From the NCBI GenBank assembly GCA_023159155.1, contig JAJNNX010000034.1, forward strand, positions 310,001 to 374,000: a stretch of DNA of 64,000 nucleotides. The letters run 5' to 3'. The DNA is from Ustulina deusta. Lineage: Eukaryota; Ascomycota; Sordariomycetes; Xylariales; Xylariaceae. A model generated the notes under the pieces. The model made no database searches. It had not been told where the DNA came from and saw only the letters and a program-made list of their open reading frames with translations. Positions within the stretch are counted from its first letter, which is position 1. Each line of letters begins with the position of its first letter. The position numbers and the translations under genes are program-made. Below are positions 1 through 11,758 of this stretch, in pieces.

Positions 1-329
1 ACCACACAAAACCGGTTGGTGGAGCAACAAGCCAAATAACTGTCGTCATACCTAGGTACCTATTAGCGCGAAGGGGGGTTCCCAGGAGACAATCTCCAAG
101 ACGGTCACCAACTTTGAAAATAGTCTTATGGTTTCGGATTTAAAATAGGTAGTCACCAAATCGCAGCATAACCTACAAAAGAATATTTTTTTATCCGGTT
201 GTTCTTTTTTTTTTTTTTTTTTTGTATCTTAATACTAGAGGTTTTCTTCGTTATGGTGTTAAGTGGTTGTAAGTGGTGGTGAAGGTACCTGGGAAGGGGG
301 TGTTCCCTAGTCTGGCAGCGCCTTCACTT

Positions 330-915
330 TTCCTTCGCCTCTATGACCGGGCTGTCCATCCTTTGGCCTGCCGCTTCCACCGATCTTCGGCATTCCGAGT
401 TAGCAAACCGGCCTTTCAACGCCGCGATCCTGCTGCTTAGGTACACGCCTGTAAGGTAGGGGGGACACCCATCTCAGTCTCACAGCTTCCTGATCAGCAT
501 TGATCTGTAAGCTCTTGCCACCTTTCTCAGGCACTTGGCCTGCATAGCAGCCAGGTCTTTGACCGGGTCCTATAGCTGGTCGTTTGCTGGCCGTAAGTGC
601 TAGGCCGCGCTTCTAACCACCATTATATAACGCTGTCTGGCCTTTCAAATACCTCCCCCATACAGAATTCTGCAGTTTGGTCACCGCATAGAACTAGACT
701 TCTAGTTTGGCCTTGAGCTGCTTGAGGTGAGCCCTCCGGTTAAGCTTTCTATCAACCCACCCCATAAGAAACCTAGCGCTTTCTACTAGCTGTATATCGC
801 CTCTAAAAGGCGAACACCTGGCTTGGGCGCTTCCCTCGTGCTTGTAAATTAGATTAGTTTGTTTTTTGTTGCGCAAAACTGCATGCCATAGCCTCATTGC
901 GCATGCTGCGCACAT
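330..915 (-). mobile_element. Decayed Tad-type LINE (non-LTR retrotransposon) reverse transcriptase fragment
   Basis: The minus strand reads a short stretch resembling the end of the reverse transcriptase domain of fungal Tad-like LINEs. NKKQTNLIYKHEG (694-915) matches the position of the usual K-x-E-L-I-H segment. It is followed by RFLMGWVDRKLNRRAHLKQL, which resembles the family signature R-x-LG-V-W-x-D-x-KL-x-W-x-x-H. After a stop codon the same frame continues with YAVTKLQNSVWGRYL, like ALTRLAASTWG. Further stops break the frame, and no endonuclease or complete RT is visible, so it cannot be functional. The family call rests on pattern memory of LINE proteins; a random AT-poor island is the alternative. 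Confidence 0.5.
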
Positions 916-2041
916 CCCCCGAATATTAAAATCAAACTACCTAGGTACCCAATGTAGGCAAATGCTCAATCCCATATTTTGTTAAGGCGGCCTTGCGAGC
1001 GTTAGGTTTTTAAATAATGCAGCCTTGGATTCATTTTCTGGCAGATTCTCGCACGGTTGATTACAGCCAATCCGGTGCTATTTTTCCAAGTCTTGGGAAA
1101 GTGTCTAGAACCGGCCAGTAAGTTCACGTGAACCGTTAAACTCTACTACTAGGTACCACTGTTTTGACCGTTTGCCTCCGCATAAATTATACATGAATGT
1201 AGTTTCTTAGTAGCTACTATTTTTATTATTAACTTTATTTTTTTGGAGCATCAATATATATTTTTAACTTTATTAGTTATATTTTAAATATCCAAGTAAT
1301 TAATAACTACCTTAAAATAATTAGCTATTGTTGTGCCTACAAAAGTGGTAAAACCTAAAGGCGTCATATAAAGGACCTTGGAGCCCTTGAAAAGCAGAGC
1401 GAGACAGCATGATCTATGATGATGTAATGCCCTCCAAACCGGTAATTTATTCAGGTATTATGTTTAAGTGCATATGCCGGTGGCATTGTGGATATTAAAG
1501 TGGATCTATTTAAGAGTAGATGGTCAAAGCTCCTTTAGTAGCGTTGTCGCCTGAGAAACAGGCCCTGGCAGTGAGGAACCAACCAGCCTTGTCGCGCCTT
1601 CACCGAAAGCAGTGCTGTACCTTGACTCCCCAGTCGAAGGCTGGTTTGTGAAAGAAATCGCAGTCTGAAGTCGGCGGCATCCTACCTCTCCCCTCCTCTC
1701 TGTCGCTTCTCTCCCACGAAGCAACCCCCCATTCCCTACACGCCGTCATCGTCATCTTGTTCTGCTGCAGATGACGCGACGATTGTTCCTCGGTCCCCAG
1801 TAAATTTTATTCACCGTCAATCCTGGAGAAGGCAAACCAGGGAGGAGTAGCAGCTGCACCAGCAGAACAGAGAACAAAGATCTGTCGCCACAACACCACG
1901 CCATCACGACAGCCGCACGAGGCCCGGTGTCTCTGCGTAACTCACCCTTCCTGTCCCGTCTTCCTGTCTGACCAGCCCAGCAGCGGACCGACCGTTGACC
2001 AACGCCCATGAGGTTGCAGCGACCGGCTTTTACCTGACACG
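916..2041. other. Intergenic, AT-rich, then promoter of MLP1/TPR gene
   Basis: No convincing gene. 1180-1340 is strongly AT-rich (TTTATTATTAACTTTATT-like). The 300 bases before the start at 2042 are C/T-rich and probably hold the promoter and 5' UTR of the nuclear-basket gene. A TAGGTACC element lies near 1150. Confidence 0.5.
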
Positions 2042-5000
2042 ATGGCGGCCGCGGGGGTAGACGTAGGTTACCTCGCTACCCATCTGGGTATGCCGGAGAC
2101 GAACATCTCGGGTGCCATCTCTGATCCGACCGCCGACCTGGTCAATGCCATTCTTGCCGCCGTAGCCACCAGGGCCCACGAATTCGACACCCTGTTCTCC
2201 CAGAAGCTTCAGTTGGAGGTTGAGCTTGAGACTTCTGTCCGCGGCGCTGAAGCCCGGCGTGATGCCAGCAATGAAACCGCGAAAAAGGCCCTCAAGGACC
2301 TCGAGGACATTCGCCAGAAACTCAACCAAGAAGGTATCGTCGCCCCCTGATCTTCCTATGCCTTCTTTGTTTGCTTGATGGCTTCTTACACTCTGCCAGA
2401 GACAAGGCGACAAACACTCGAGAACGAATTGCAGTCACTCAAGTCCTCCACCTCGACCTCACACTCTGACATCGATACTCTCCGCTCGCGAGTTGCATCC
2501 CTCGAGACTTCGAACCGCGAGTCCCTAGCCATCATCGATACTAAAAACTCCACAAACGAATCACTGTCCCACGAATTGCAGGCCCAGCACCAAAAGAACT
2601 TGAGGCTCAACCAAGAAGTTGCGACACTACAACAAGCTGTCCAGAACGCCAATGCTGCAGCCAGTTCGTCCAAGATACGAGAGCAAGGCCTGCAACGCCA
2701 GTTAGAGGCAGCCAGGCGCGATGTCGAGTGGACCGACCAAGAGCTAAAGAAAGTTAGCACTGAGGCTCTCAGCTACCGGAAGGAGAAGGGCGCGCGTATT
2801 ACAGAACTGCAGCGTCAGAACGACGATGCTGCGTCTGCGGTCGAGTCACTCAAGCGTGGCGAGCAGCAGCTTCGACAACGCCTTCAAGACGCCCAGCGGA
2901 AGGCCGACGACGCTCTTGCCAAGGTCCAACAGTTGGAGGAAGCTGCAGCCCGTCGAGAGGAGGACTTTCAGCAGCGGGTCGATCGACTTCAACGACTCCA
3001 CGAGTTGACGGAGCAGCAAAATGCAACCCAGAAGAACCGATTGCGTGCTATGGAGGAACGGGAAGCTCAAGTAAAGCGGGAGTGCGAAGACAAGGTCCAG
3101 CAGATCAGCAAGGAAATAGCGAGCCTCAACATGGATAAGGAAGAACTGGCTCAGGCCAATGAAACATTACAAGCTGAGGTCGGCCGTTTGGAGGCTATGA
3201 TTGCCGGAGGTCCTGGAGGTTCGCCTGGACAACCTGGATCTACCCCCCAGACTCCTCGACCCTTGAATGGGTCCATGTATCGCCCTAGCTCGCCATTCAC
3301 AACTCCGGGATCCATGCGCAAGTCCATTTCCACTACTCAAGCCCTGGACGAGTACTACAAGGTGAAAGGGCAACTAAATGTTGAAAAGCAGCGAGCTAGC
3401 AACCTTGCCAAGGATCTCGAGGATGTGCTTGAACAACTGCAGGCCAAGGCACCGGAGCTTGAGGAACTGTATGCAGAAAATGAGCGTCTCCAGTCCGAGA
3501 TTCAAAATATGTCACATCTCTCGGATGAAAGCTTCCGTGAGCGGGACGTAGCTAAAAAGGCAGCGAGGAAGGCCGAGACCGCTGCTTCACAAGCTCAGGC
3601 CGAAATCTCCATCTTACGGAACCAGCTCAGGGATCTTGGTGCCCAAATCCAAATGCTTCTATTCAATATGCATTGCCGAGAGAAGGGTCTCGACGAGCTA
3701 TCGATCGAGGAGACGTTACATTTCCAAAGGCTAGAAAGAGGTCAGGTTGAGGGCAATGCGGAGAATATCAATAGCATGATCCTTCAACGTCTGGTCGTGT
3801 TCAAAGATATCCAAGAGCTTCAAGAAAAGAATGAGAAGCTTCTCCAAGTGACACATGAACTTGGTCAGAACATGGAGAGTGAGGAGGCGATTGCTGCCAA
3901 GAACCAAGCTGTTGAGGACCACAAGGAGCGCATCCGACTCCAACAAGAGTTGGATGTGTTTAGAGATACCCTGAGAGGCTTCAAGATTAAGACGGAGAGC
4001 ATCACCAAAGAGAGGGATATGTTCCGCCGCATAGTCGAGTCTCGGGCGTCGGCGGATGAGCTAGCCTCTGCGCTAGGTCATCCTCGACAAGACGGTGTCC
4101 TTGCAAGCATCGAACACAACTCCCCGATGAATGCCGAGGGCGATTATGCGACTCTGCTTGATGATATCCGGAAAGAGTTCGACGATTACCGTAAGGAACA
4201 AACCACTGACCGGAAGACGCTGAAGGAGCAAATTGAGAAGCTGTCAACAGAACGGAACAGGCTGCAAAGTGAAGTATCTAGGATAACTAGCCAGTTGTCA
4301 CTGGCATCAGAACGGTTCGACATGCTCAAGTCTAACTATGCTGCCCTAGAGAATGAAAATAAAGAACTGCAGAAGAGAAACCATACTATGTCTGAGTCCG
4401 CGGCAAAGCAGGATATCAGAACACAAAATGTGGCCGAGGAACTTGTTGAAGCTAGGGCCATGGTGGAAAGTATGCGCAGCGAAAACGCGAATTTCAGGGC
4501 TGAGAAGAACCTTTGGCAGGATATCCAAGATCGGCTCAGCCGGGACAATGAGAATCTGGTGCAGGAGAAATCTCGGCTGAACGGTTTGCTTGCGACACAT
4601 CAGACTCTTCAGAATGAGCGAGAGCTTGCCGATTCTGAGACAAAGCGTCGTCTCCAAGCCACTATTGATACCCTGGAAGCCGACTTGACTAGCACGAAGC
4701 GGAAACTCGCCGAAGAGGCTGAGGAGGCCAAGAAGGCACAACTCCGAAAAGAATTTGATGCCCAGCAGTCACAGAAACGAATCGACGAACTTACTACCAA
4801 TCTCAGCCAAATCCGAGAAGAGTTGGTGGCGGTGAAGACAAGCAGGGATCATCTGCAGAGTAGAGTCGATGAGTTGACGATTCAACTACGTAGCGCGGAG
4901 GAACGAGCGGAACGACTTCAACCTAGGCCGACCCCACGACCAGGCTCAATGGTCTCTATATTCGATGAAAATGCCAATCAGCAAGATGGCGATGAGCGCA

Positions 5001-8000
5001 TTCAAGAGCTAATTCACGAGGCGACGGACTTGAAACGAGATCTGGAGATGACAAAGTCTCAACTGGAGAATGCCCAAGGACAAGTCGAGAGATACAAGGA
5101 GCTCAGTCAGGCTTCCGAAGAGGAGCTCGAAAGGTTGAACTCTGCTCAGGAGCAGTATGCTCAAGAGATGGACAACGCAGTGTCTACCAAAGAAGCAACT
5201 ATCAAGGAGCTAGAGCAACGACTGGAAGACTTATCTTCTGAGTTAAGCAGGTCAAATAGCGAGCTATCCGCCCTGCGTGACTCTCAGGCGGATGTATCCC
5301 GTCGCTTCGAAGAGGAAAAGAGTATTCTTGAAGAAGAAGTGAAACGACTTAAGGCGGACGAGGAGCATTACATATCATCTTCTCAGTTCCATCAACAGGA
5401 TCTTCGGGCACAAGCTGAAATCGCGACCAGTGCACAACAAGCATACGAAAACGAGGTGATGAAACATGGGGAAACTGCGAAGGCGTTGTCCAATGTCCGA
5501 AATGAGCACAACCAGCTCAAGACTTCAGTGGCAAAATGGAAGGCCGAAGCTGAGTCCGCCAAAGCTACTCTAATGCAGAGCGAAAGCTCTTGGGATGAGC
5601 GTCGGCAAAAGTTCGAGCAAGAGATTTCAGAGATTCGTAGCCGTTGGGAAGATGCGAATGCGCAGAACAAACTTTTGCATCAGCAGCTCGAGAATGTCAC
5701 TGCGCAGATTTCAGCACTGCAGGAGAGTCGCGCCTCGGGCAACGAGTCACTTGAGACAATCGCGGCGCATCCAAGTAGCCCAGACACTGACAAATATCGA
5801 GAGTTGAGCAACTATCTTCGACGCGAGAAGGATATTCTTGAGGTACAATTCGAACTTAAAGTGCAGGATGCCAAGAGACTGCAACAACAGCTGGAGTATA
5901 CTCAATCTCAGCTTGACGAAGCGAGGCTCAAGCTCGAGCAAGAACGTGGCTCGCATAACGACAATGACCGAAGCACCATGGCTCATAAGGATCTTATGAG
6001 CAAGCTAGAGGAACTCAACCTTTTCCGTGAAAGCAGTGCTGCTCTGCGAACTGAAGCTCGCCAGGCCCAGGCTCAATTGACCGAAAAGATTGCTAAGATC
6101 ACTGAGCTAGAGTCTACGATCCAACCACTTGAAGCTCAGATCGAGGAACTTCAGAGCCAGCAAAGCTTCAAGGAGGCTGAGATGAAACAACTACAGGAAG
6201 ATCGTGACCGTTGGCAAAAACGGACTGAAGATATTCTCTCTAAACATGGCCGAACAGACCCAGCGGAAGTTGAAGAATTAAAGCAAAAGGTGGCCAGTCT
6301 CGAAAGTGAGCGGAATGCATTGCAAGAAGCCGAGGCCCCTCTCCAAGAGAAGATTCAAGAACTGGAGAAATCGATCGCCGAGAAAGAAGCTGAATGGAAA
6401 GTGACCCGCGAAAGACTCATAAACTCGGCTAAAGAACGATCCCGACAACTTACAACTGCCAAAAACCAAGTCGTAGCCGAGAAAGAGCAAGCCCAACAGA
6501 AATTCGAGGAGGCCGCCAGTGAGCTTGCCAGCACCAAGGCAGAATTAGAAACTTTCAAGAAGGCGAAACTGGAGTTGGAGGAACAGGTCTTGGAGTTCAG
6601 GCGACAAGTCGAATCACTACAGGCTGAGCCGCAGAAGAATGCTGCTCCTATAGCACCCTTAGAATCACCTGAGTCGCAGGCTGCCTTGTATGAACTCCAA
6701 GGTCAGCTCAGCGCAGTGCGCTCGGAGCTAGAGACCATCTCGTCACAAAAAGCTACCATTGAGCAAGAGCTTCAAAACACTCGCGATCAGCTCAGCTCTG
6801 TTATCGCCGAAAAAGAGCAGGGCGTTGCTGAAGCTCACACACAAACTAATGGTGACTCGGCAATGGAAAATGACGGGGAACCCCGCCAGAATGGCTCGAC
6901 CGAGAGTACAGCAGCATTCCATCCCTTGTCGGTTGATGAGCGTAAAAAGCTTGAAGAGCAGGTTGCTGCTTCGGAAGCTCGGGCAGCCGAGTGGGAAGCA
7001 AAGGCCAAAGAGCTCGAGCAGAATCAGGATACCATTGTTAAACACCGAAGCGATAAGATGAAAGAAGCCCTCAACAAGCGTCTTAGTGAATTTAAAGCTT
7101 CGGTGGAGAGCGAACGAGCTCAATTACAGCAAGACAAGGAGAGGTTAGACGCCGACTTTAAGCTACGCATGGAGCAAGAACGAAAGATTTGGGAAACCGA
7201 GCAGGCTAGTGGGCAGAGCGAAACAAAGCCACCCAGTACACCTCAACAACCTAAGCTAGAAGCTCCGGTAATAACACCTAGCACCTCTGTTCCGGACTTC
7301 AGCAATCTAGGCGATCAGGAAATTCGCGAGCTAGTCTCTAAGAATGCCACTGTTCGAAGCATTGTGCAAAACAACATTAAGAATAAGCTCGCAGCCGAGG
7401 CTAAGAGGATGAAGGAAGAGCACGAGATAGCCACTAAGGCCGAATGGGAGCAGAAGATCTCTCAAGCTAAAGATTCAGCTACCCACCTCGTCACATCGAA
7501 GATGAATCTCAAGTTGAACATGACCGAGAATCGGGCTCGGATGGCAAATGCCAAGCTTGAGGTAGTTGAATCCGCAGCAAAGGAAACACCTCAACGTGCT
7601 GTTGGGGAGGTTTGGGAACTCGCCAAAGCCGCGAAACCCCCACCAGCGCCTAAACAACCGGCGCCCTCGGCTACACCCACGGGTCCCACTGCGACCACAG
7701 GTATGTCGTTTTGTAGGACTCTAATGAACTCAAGCTAATCAGTGAAACAGCGCCAACAAGCCAGTCCACGCCAACCAAGCAGGTTTCAGTTTCTCAGCAG
7801 GCGACCCTCACTCCATCGACCAGCATCCCGCCAAAACCCGCGGCTACTAATATCCCCCAGCCAGCCAACAATCCATTCGCCACTACCCAACAGGATCAAG
7901 CACCGGCAGCTAATCCTTTCACACAGACTGGTCTGCCAACACCTCAACAAACTGCACCCACAGGGATACCACAACCCGCACAGTCATCTACATCACAAAT

Positions 8001-8241
8001 TCCTAAAGTGTCTAATCTTCCTATTCCCGGCGGAGCACGGAAACCAGGCGGCGCACAAATACCCCGTGGGGGCGCACGTGGTGGAGGATCTCAGCGAGGA
8101 CGTGGCGGCGGCCATCAAGGACGCGCGAGTCTGAATCCCTCAGCCGACAACTTCCAACCTGGAGCGAAACGGCCTCGAGGTGACTCGGAAGTTGGTAATG
8201 GACAAAAGAGACCACGAGGTGGGGGTGGTTCTGGCTCATAG
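2042..8241 (+). CDS. MLP1: Nuclear pore basket protein, MLP1/TPR family
   Basis: Three exons: 2042-2333, 2400-7700 and 7751-8241, about 2027 aa. The first intron runs GTATCG...CCAG and the second GTATGT...ACAG; both keep frame. Residues ~1-1750 are almost continuous heptad coiled coil rich in Glu, Gln, Lys and Leu (for example EELYAENERLQSE). A short Gly/Pro/Ser-rich break lies near residues 285-315 (around 3205-3330). The last ~250 residues are a flexible tail with NPF motifs, Pro/Gln/Thr-rich sequence and RGG-type Gly/Arg repeats ending in KRPRGGGGSGS. This layout and length match TPR/Mlp1, the filament of the nuclear basket that tethers mRNA quality-control and spindle-checkpoint factors at nuclear pores. 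The long coiled coil alone could suggest a motor or golgin, but the N-terminus and Arg/Gly tail fit Mlp1 better. An AATAAA lies at about 8325. Confidence 0.9.
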
Positions 8242-9118
8242 TGGAGGCAGAGACGAATATCCCGCCGAAGTTCATCTTCTCCATAACTGTATTGTACATT
8301 AGTTCATGTTCGGCTGTGTACGAAAATAAAATATCTTCTACTGCTTTTCGGGGTGGAGGAAAGGAATTTGGGGACTAGGGAAAAGAGACGAGGACACATA
8401 CCTCTGTAATTATTAGCAGATCATCTTCATCGGATCAATGGTGTTTAGGCCACAAATAACACTTATATATCTCCTTTGTTCGATCAGACGCAATCTTACA
8501 AATTGCAAATGAGTCATTTACTGGTAGAATGTTCATAGTTGTGGACTTTATATATCCTACTCTGTATCTATTTGTAGCGGTACGTGAAAGCGAGTTGGAT
8601 TTCTTATCTAGCCATAAAGTTTCCCGTCTTTTCGATTATACTCACTGTCAGAAACAATCTACTATAAGTATAGGTTATGATTGTTGTGCCGAAGAGTCTT
8701 CGTAGCCCCTAGTAGCCAACACTTGACTTGTGTTATTTCTTTGTTCAAAAAATCGAGCATCGTGACACTCAACTATCCTCCAAGATTCGCCATAGGAATT
8801 ATCTAGTATTCTTTAACGGAACTCGGGGGCCTGGGGAAAAGTCACGCGATAAACACTTACTGCTCTACTTGGTCTTACTGCCCTGCCCGGGTGGACAGTA
8901 GCCAAGTTTATATACCGAAGTTATTAAAGACTTCCAAGAACTCTCCCCCTCAAGGAATGGACCCCTTTCTCTCTGTTTAGTTTTTACTGCTACTATTTAT
9001 GCACTCAACAGGTCAAGAAAGGGAGCATAAGCCGCTACAGACCTAGCCTAGCCAGTACACAGGAGGGTCAAAGACGGCAAACTAGGCTGGACCTCCAGTT
9101 GGGTGATAAAACGATGCA
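8242..9118. other. Intergenic between MLP1/TPR and DUF3716-like gene
   Basis: Holds a possible AATAAA signal at 8325-8330 after MLP1. Otherwise I see nothing; it is presumably the 3' end of the convergent minus-strand gene. Confidence 0.4.
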
Positions 9119-9589
9119 TCAACGCAGCCTTGTCTGCACCACACGAGCCATTTCTTCATTGCTAATTGCACTTTCACAAACGTCAAGTTGGCGCCATGAC
9201 ATTCTCTCAAAGTCCTCTGGGCTAGGACGCTCTATCCTCGCCTTCCTAGCCCCCTCTCGCTCCCCTTTCCGCCTCTCCATGTCCTGTCGAATGCTGCAAC
9301 GATGCGAGGAGCCCGAGTAGTAGCAATTGAAGCATGCGCCTGTAGCCACGTCGTCGTCGCCCGCAACACATTCCTTAAACGGGCCCCTTGCTCTTCCTCG
9401 CCCCTGCACGCCTGGGCACGGCGCGCCTTGTTTTCCCTTCTCCTGGGAACAAACAGATACCACGCCCGTCGCGCGACCTTCGTTCTGCGCGTTCGATGTC
9501 GAAAACCTCGCCGGCATGTTTCGTGCCCGGTTTTTTTTGGTTTTTTTTAATTCAGACCTCCCGTAACTCTCAATTTCGCTCGCATGCAT
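9119..9589 (-). CDS. Probable DUF3716-type cysteine-rich protein
   Basis: One open frame of about 157 aa on the minus strand. The core GPFKECV...GACFNCYYS...HRCSIR has the spacing of the fungal DUF3716 motif (C-x-x-C...G-P-F-x-x-C-V...G-x-C-x-N-C...C-S), a probable zinc-binding ribbon found in many Pezizomycotina proteins of unknown function. The usual first Cys pair is replaced by a single APCPGVQGRG segment. The tail is basic and helical. The start is uncertain: ATGs at 9589 and 9517 both fit, and the Lys-rich start SELKKTKKNRARN may be 5' UTR if the later one is used. A C6G20 tract lies about 140 bp upstream. No function can be named. Confidence 0.5.
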   Translation of the reverse strand: MHASEIESYGRSELKKTKKNRARNMPARFSTSNAQNEGRATGVVSVCSQEKGKQGAPCPGVQGRGRARGPFKECVAGDDDVATGACFNCYYSGSSHRCSIRQDMERRKGEREGARKARIERPSPEDFERMSWRQLDVCESAISNEEMARVVQTRLR

Positions 9590-11758
9590 GCACAATTGTT
9601 CCCTTGTTTCGGCCCCAGAACCCCGCCGCCGCGGCGCCTCGTTTGTTTCGTCGCAATTTTTGCGCAGCCTGGTTGACCCACGTATCTCGTCCGGTTCGAG
9701 GGCTGTGCGGCAAATCCTCGAGGCGCCCCCCGGGGGGGGGGGGGGGGGGGGTTGCCGTCGCTTTTCGTTCGCCTGCTGGTCACTTGGTGTCTGGGGGATA
9801 CTCGTGGGGCGGGGTTGGACTCATTGTTGGCGGGCGAGCGGGTAGGGGCGCTCGGAAATGGTTTGCTCGAGTGTTTGGTGTCAGGATGTACGTGCGAGGC
9901 GGAATCCAGTCGGGATTCGGATTGGAGGGTTGTGCTAATTCATGGCTGTTGTGGTCTGTGGTGACTGATTGATTGATGTTTGTCGCGGACGCGTATCGAA
10001 AGCGTTGATGGGATTGGGCACTGCCCTGAGGGGTTGTTGAGGTGAATATCGAGATGGTTTTAATCGCATCAAACCAGGACTACTTAGTATCCAGGGTGAC
10101 AGACTGGCTAAGCCGCAGTTCCAGCCACAGGCGAGCCATGGTACTGCTCGACCTATCGACTCCAGCCGTTTTCTTGGTCGCACGGTTGTATTCTGGACGA
10201 TACGGAGGCTTTTTCCGCCATGAAGAGTGACCTCCATTCAAATGCGGCGTTAGATTTGTTAGTGCGATAGAATACCTACAGAGCCTGCATCGATTCCGAA
10301 AGTGCGCCCCGGCATCGCAAGCCCTGAGGTGTTTTGCGATCGAATGATAATGTAGCAAGCAGAATAGGCTTGCATGGAGGACGACACAACCCAACGCGCC
10401 ATTGAGGCAGGCTGGAGCACTAGTGCAGTGATATCAGCTGCGCCAGTCTGCACTCAGGCATACGAGCCGACAGCATGCATGCTGGGGGAGCAAGGCAGCG
10501 AGTCTTGGAATTGATATGAGGTTAGGAGAAACGGAAGCTGACAAGGATGGTTGGTTGGAATGAAGGGCAGTCGTTTTGGGGGCCAAGGCTTGGTAGTTAC
10601 GGGACTTGTGTAGAGGCATAATTCATACTCTCTCTCTCTCTCTGGTAAGCCGTATACTTATATCTTTAGGTTACCGGGTAATTTGTTTACCTTGATTAAA
10701 CACAGTGTTCATCTATCGAAGCTCCATGCACTATACGTATTTCCAGAAAGGTTATTTGGTTCTCTATTCATGCAAAGGATTAAGTGCCTAGTTTACTTTC
10801 TTCTCCCTGTCCCGTTGTTTTCACTTGATTATTCCAGGCTCGCAGGCCGGGCCAACTGGAGTAAGTATACGGCCCTTACTTGCCGGCAGCTGTTAAGAAA
10901 CGTGTGTTTTTGTAACTGCGCGTAGCGATAATAATGCTGTTTCCTTAGTTTACTTATATCAGCTATGTGCATGCGTTGGGACGATGATACAGGAAAAAGA
11001 GGGACAATGAATGAAGATATCTTCATGGGTTGAGTAGACTAACTACGATACGTGCCAAAAGGGGGGGGGGGAGGTTTTCTATGAATGATGTGGTGAAGAC
11101 TTTCCAAGAGTTTTCCAACAGAGTTTAGGGTGAATTGAGAGGAAGTCTAGACATAACTACGCTATTATAATATTCCATGTATCCCTAGGTACCTAGTCTT
11201 ACAGGAGCTTCTCGGACTTAAGGCTTTGGTTTTGAAGATCGCTGTTGCTTAACCGTAACTTATTAAGTAACAGTATAAGGTTCTTGTTGCTTTTATGAAT
11301 TAAGTAAAGCTATAAGATTTGATCATACTGGACTATATAAACTTGCTACCGATTTAAACTTTATCTATGTTGACATTAATTAGTCTACAAGCTACTAAGT
11401 GAGTAAGTGGTTTGGCTACAAAGGTTTATCTATTATTAAAAAAGTACGGCAATTGCACATCTGGCAGGGAGGGTCTTTGTGTGTATAACAAGGGTTCTGG
11501 AAGATATTCGAATTACAATAATCTTCTATAGACCTATGAAGAACTCGCCCGTTATTTGGCCAAGTGGGATATCCGTAGCTTATTGTCCGAATAGCTTTGC
11601 TTCTTTTCGCGTATTTTAGTCCAGGTCTCACCCTTGCTCTTATATAACTATCTTGGTATATGATAAGAGATCATCTGTATGTGGGGGAACCAAAAGCTGA
11701 AGCCTCGTATAAAGTCGTGCGCTTGGTTGACGATATTTGTGGTATCTAAGACATGGTT
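9590..11758. other. Intergenic; contains C6G20 tract, no gene seen
   Basis: GC-rich to about 10 kb, with a C6G20 run at 9726-9751, then gradually AT-rich. Open frames here overlap one another on both strands and resemble nothing I recognise. A CT dinucleotide run lies near 10630, an 11-12 base G run near 11060 and a TAGGTACCTAG palindrome near 11187. Confidence 0.4.
9726..9751. repeat. Homopolymer C6G20 tract
   Basis: Six C are followed directly by twenty G on the plus strand. Such a run can form G-quadruplex structures and is error-prone in sequencing, so its exact length is uncertain. It sits just upstream of the minus-strand DUF3716-like gene. Confidence 0.85.

Noticed and set aside
9388..9972. 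A 194-codon plus-strand frame running through the C6G20 tract.
   Set aside because: It depends on the homopolymer length, is opposite the DUF3716-like frame, and its translation is low complexity.
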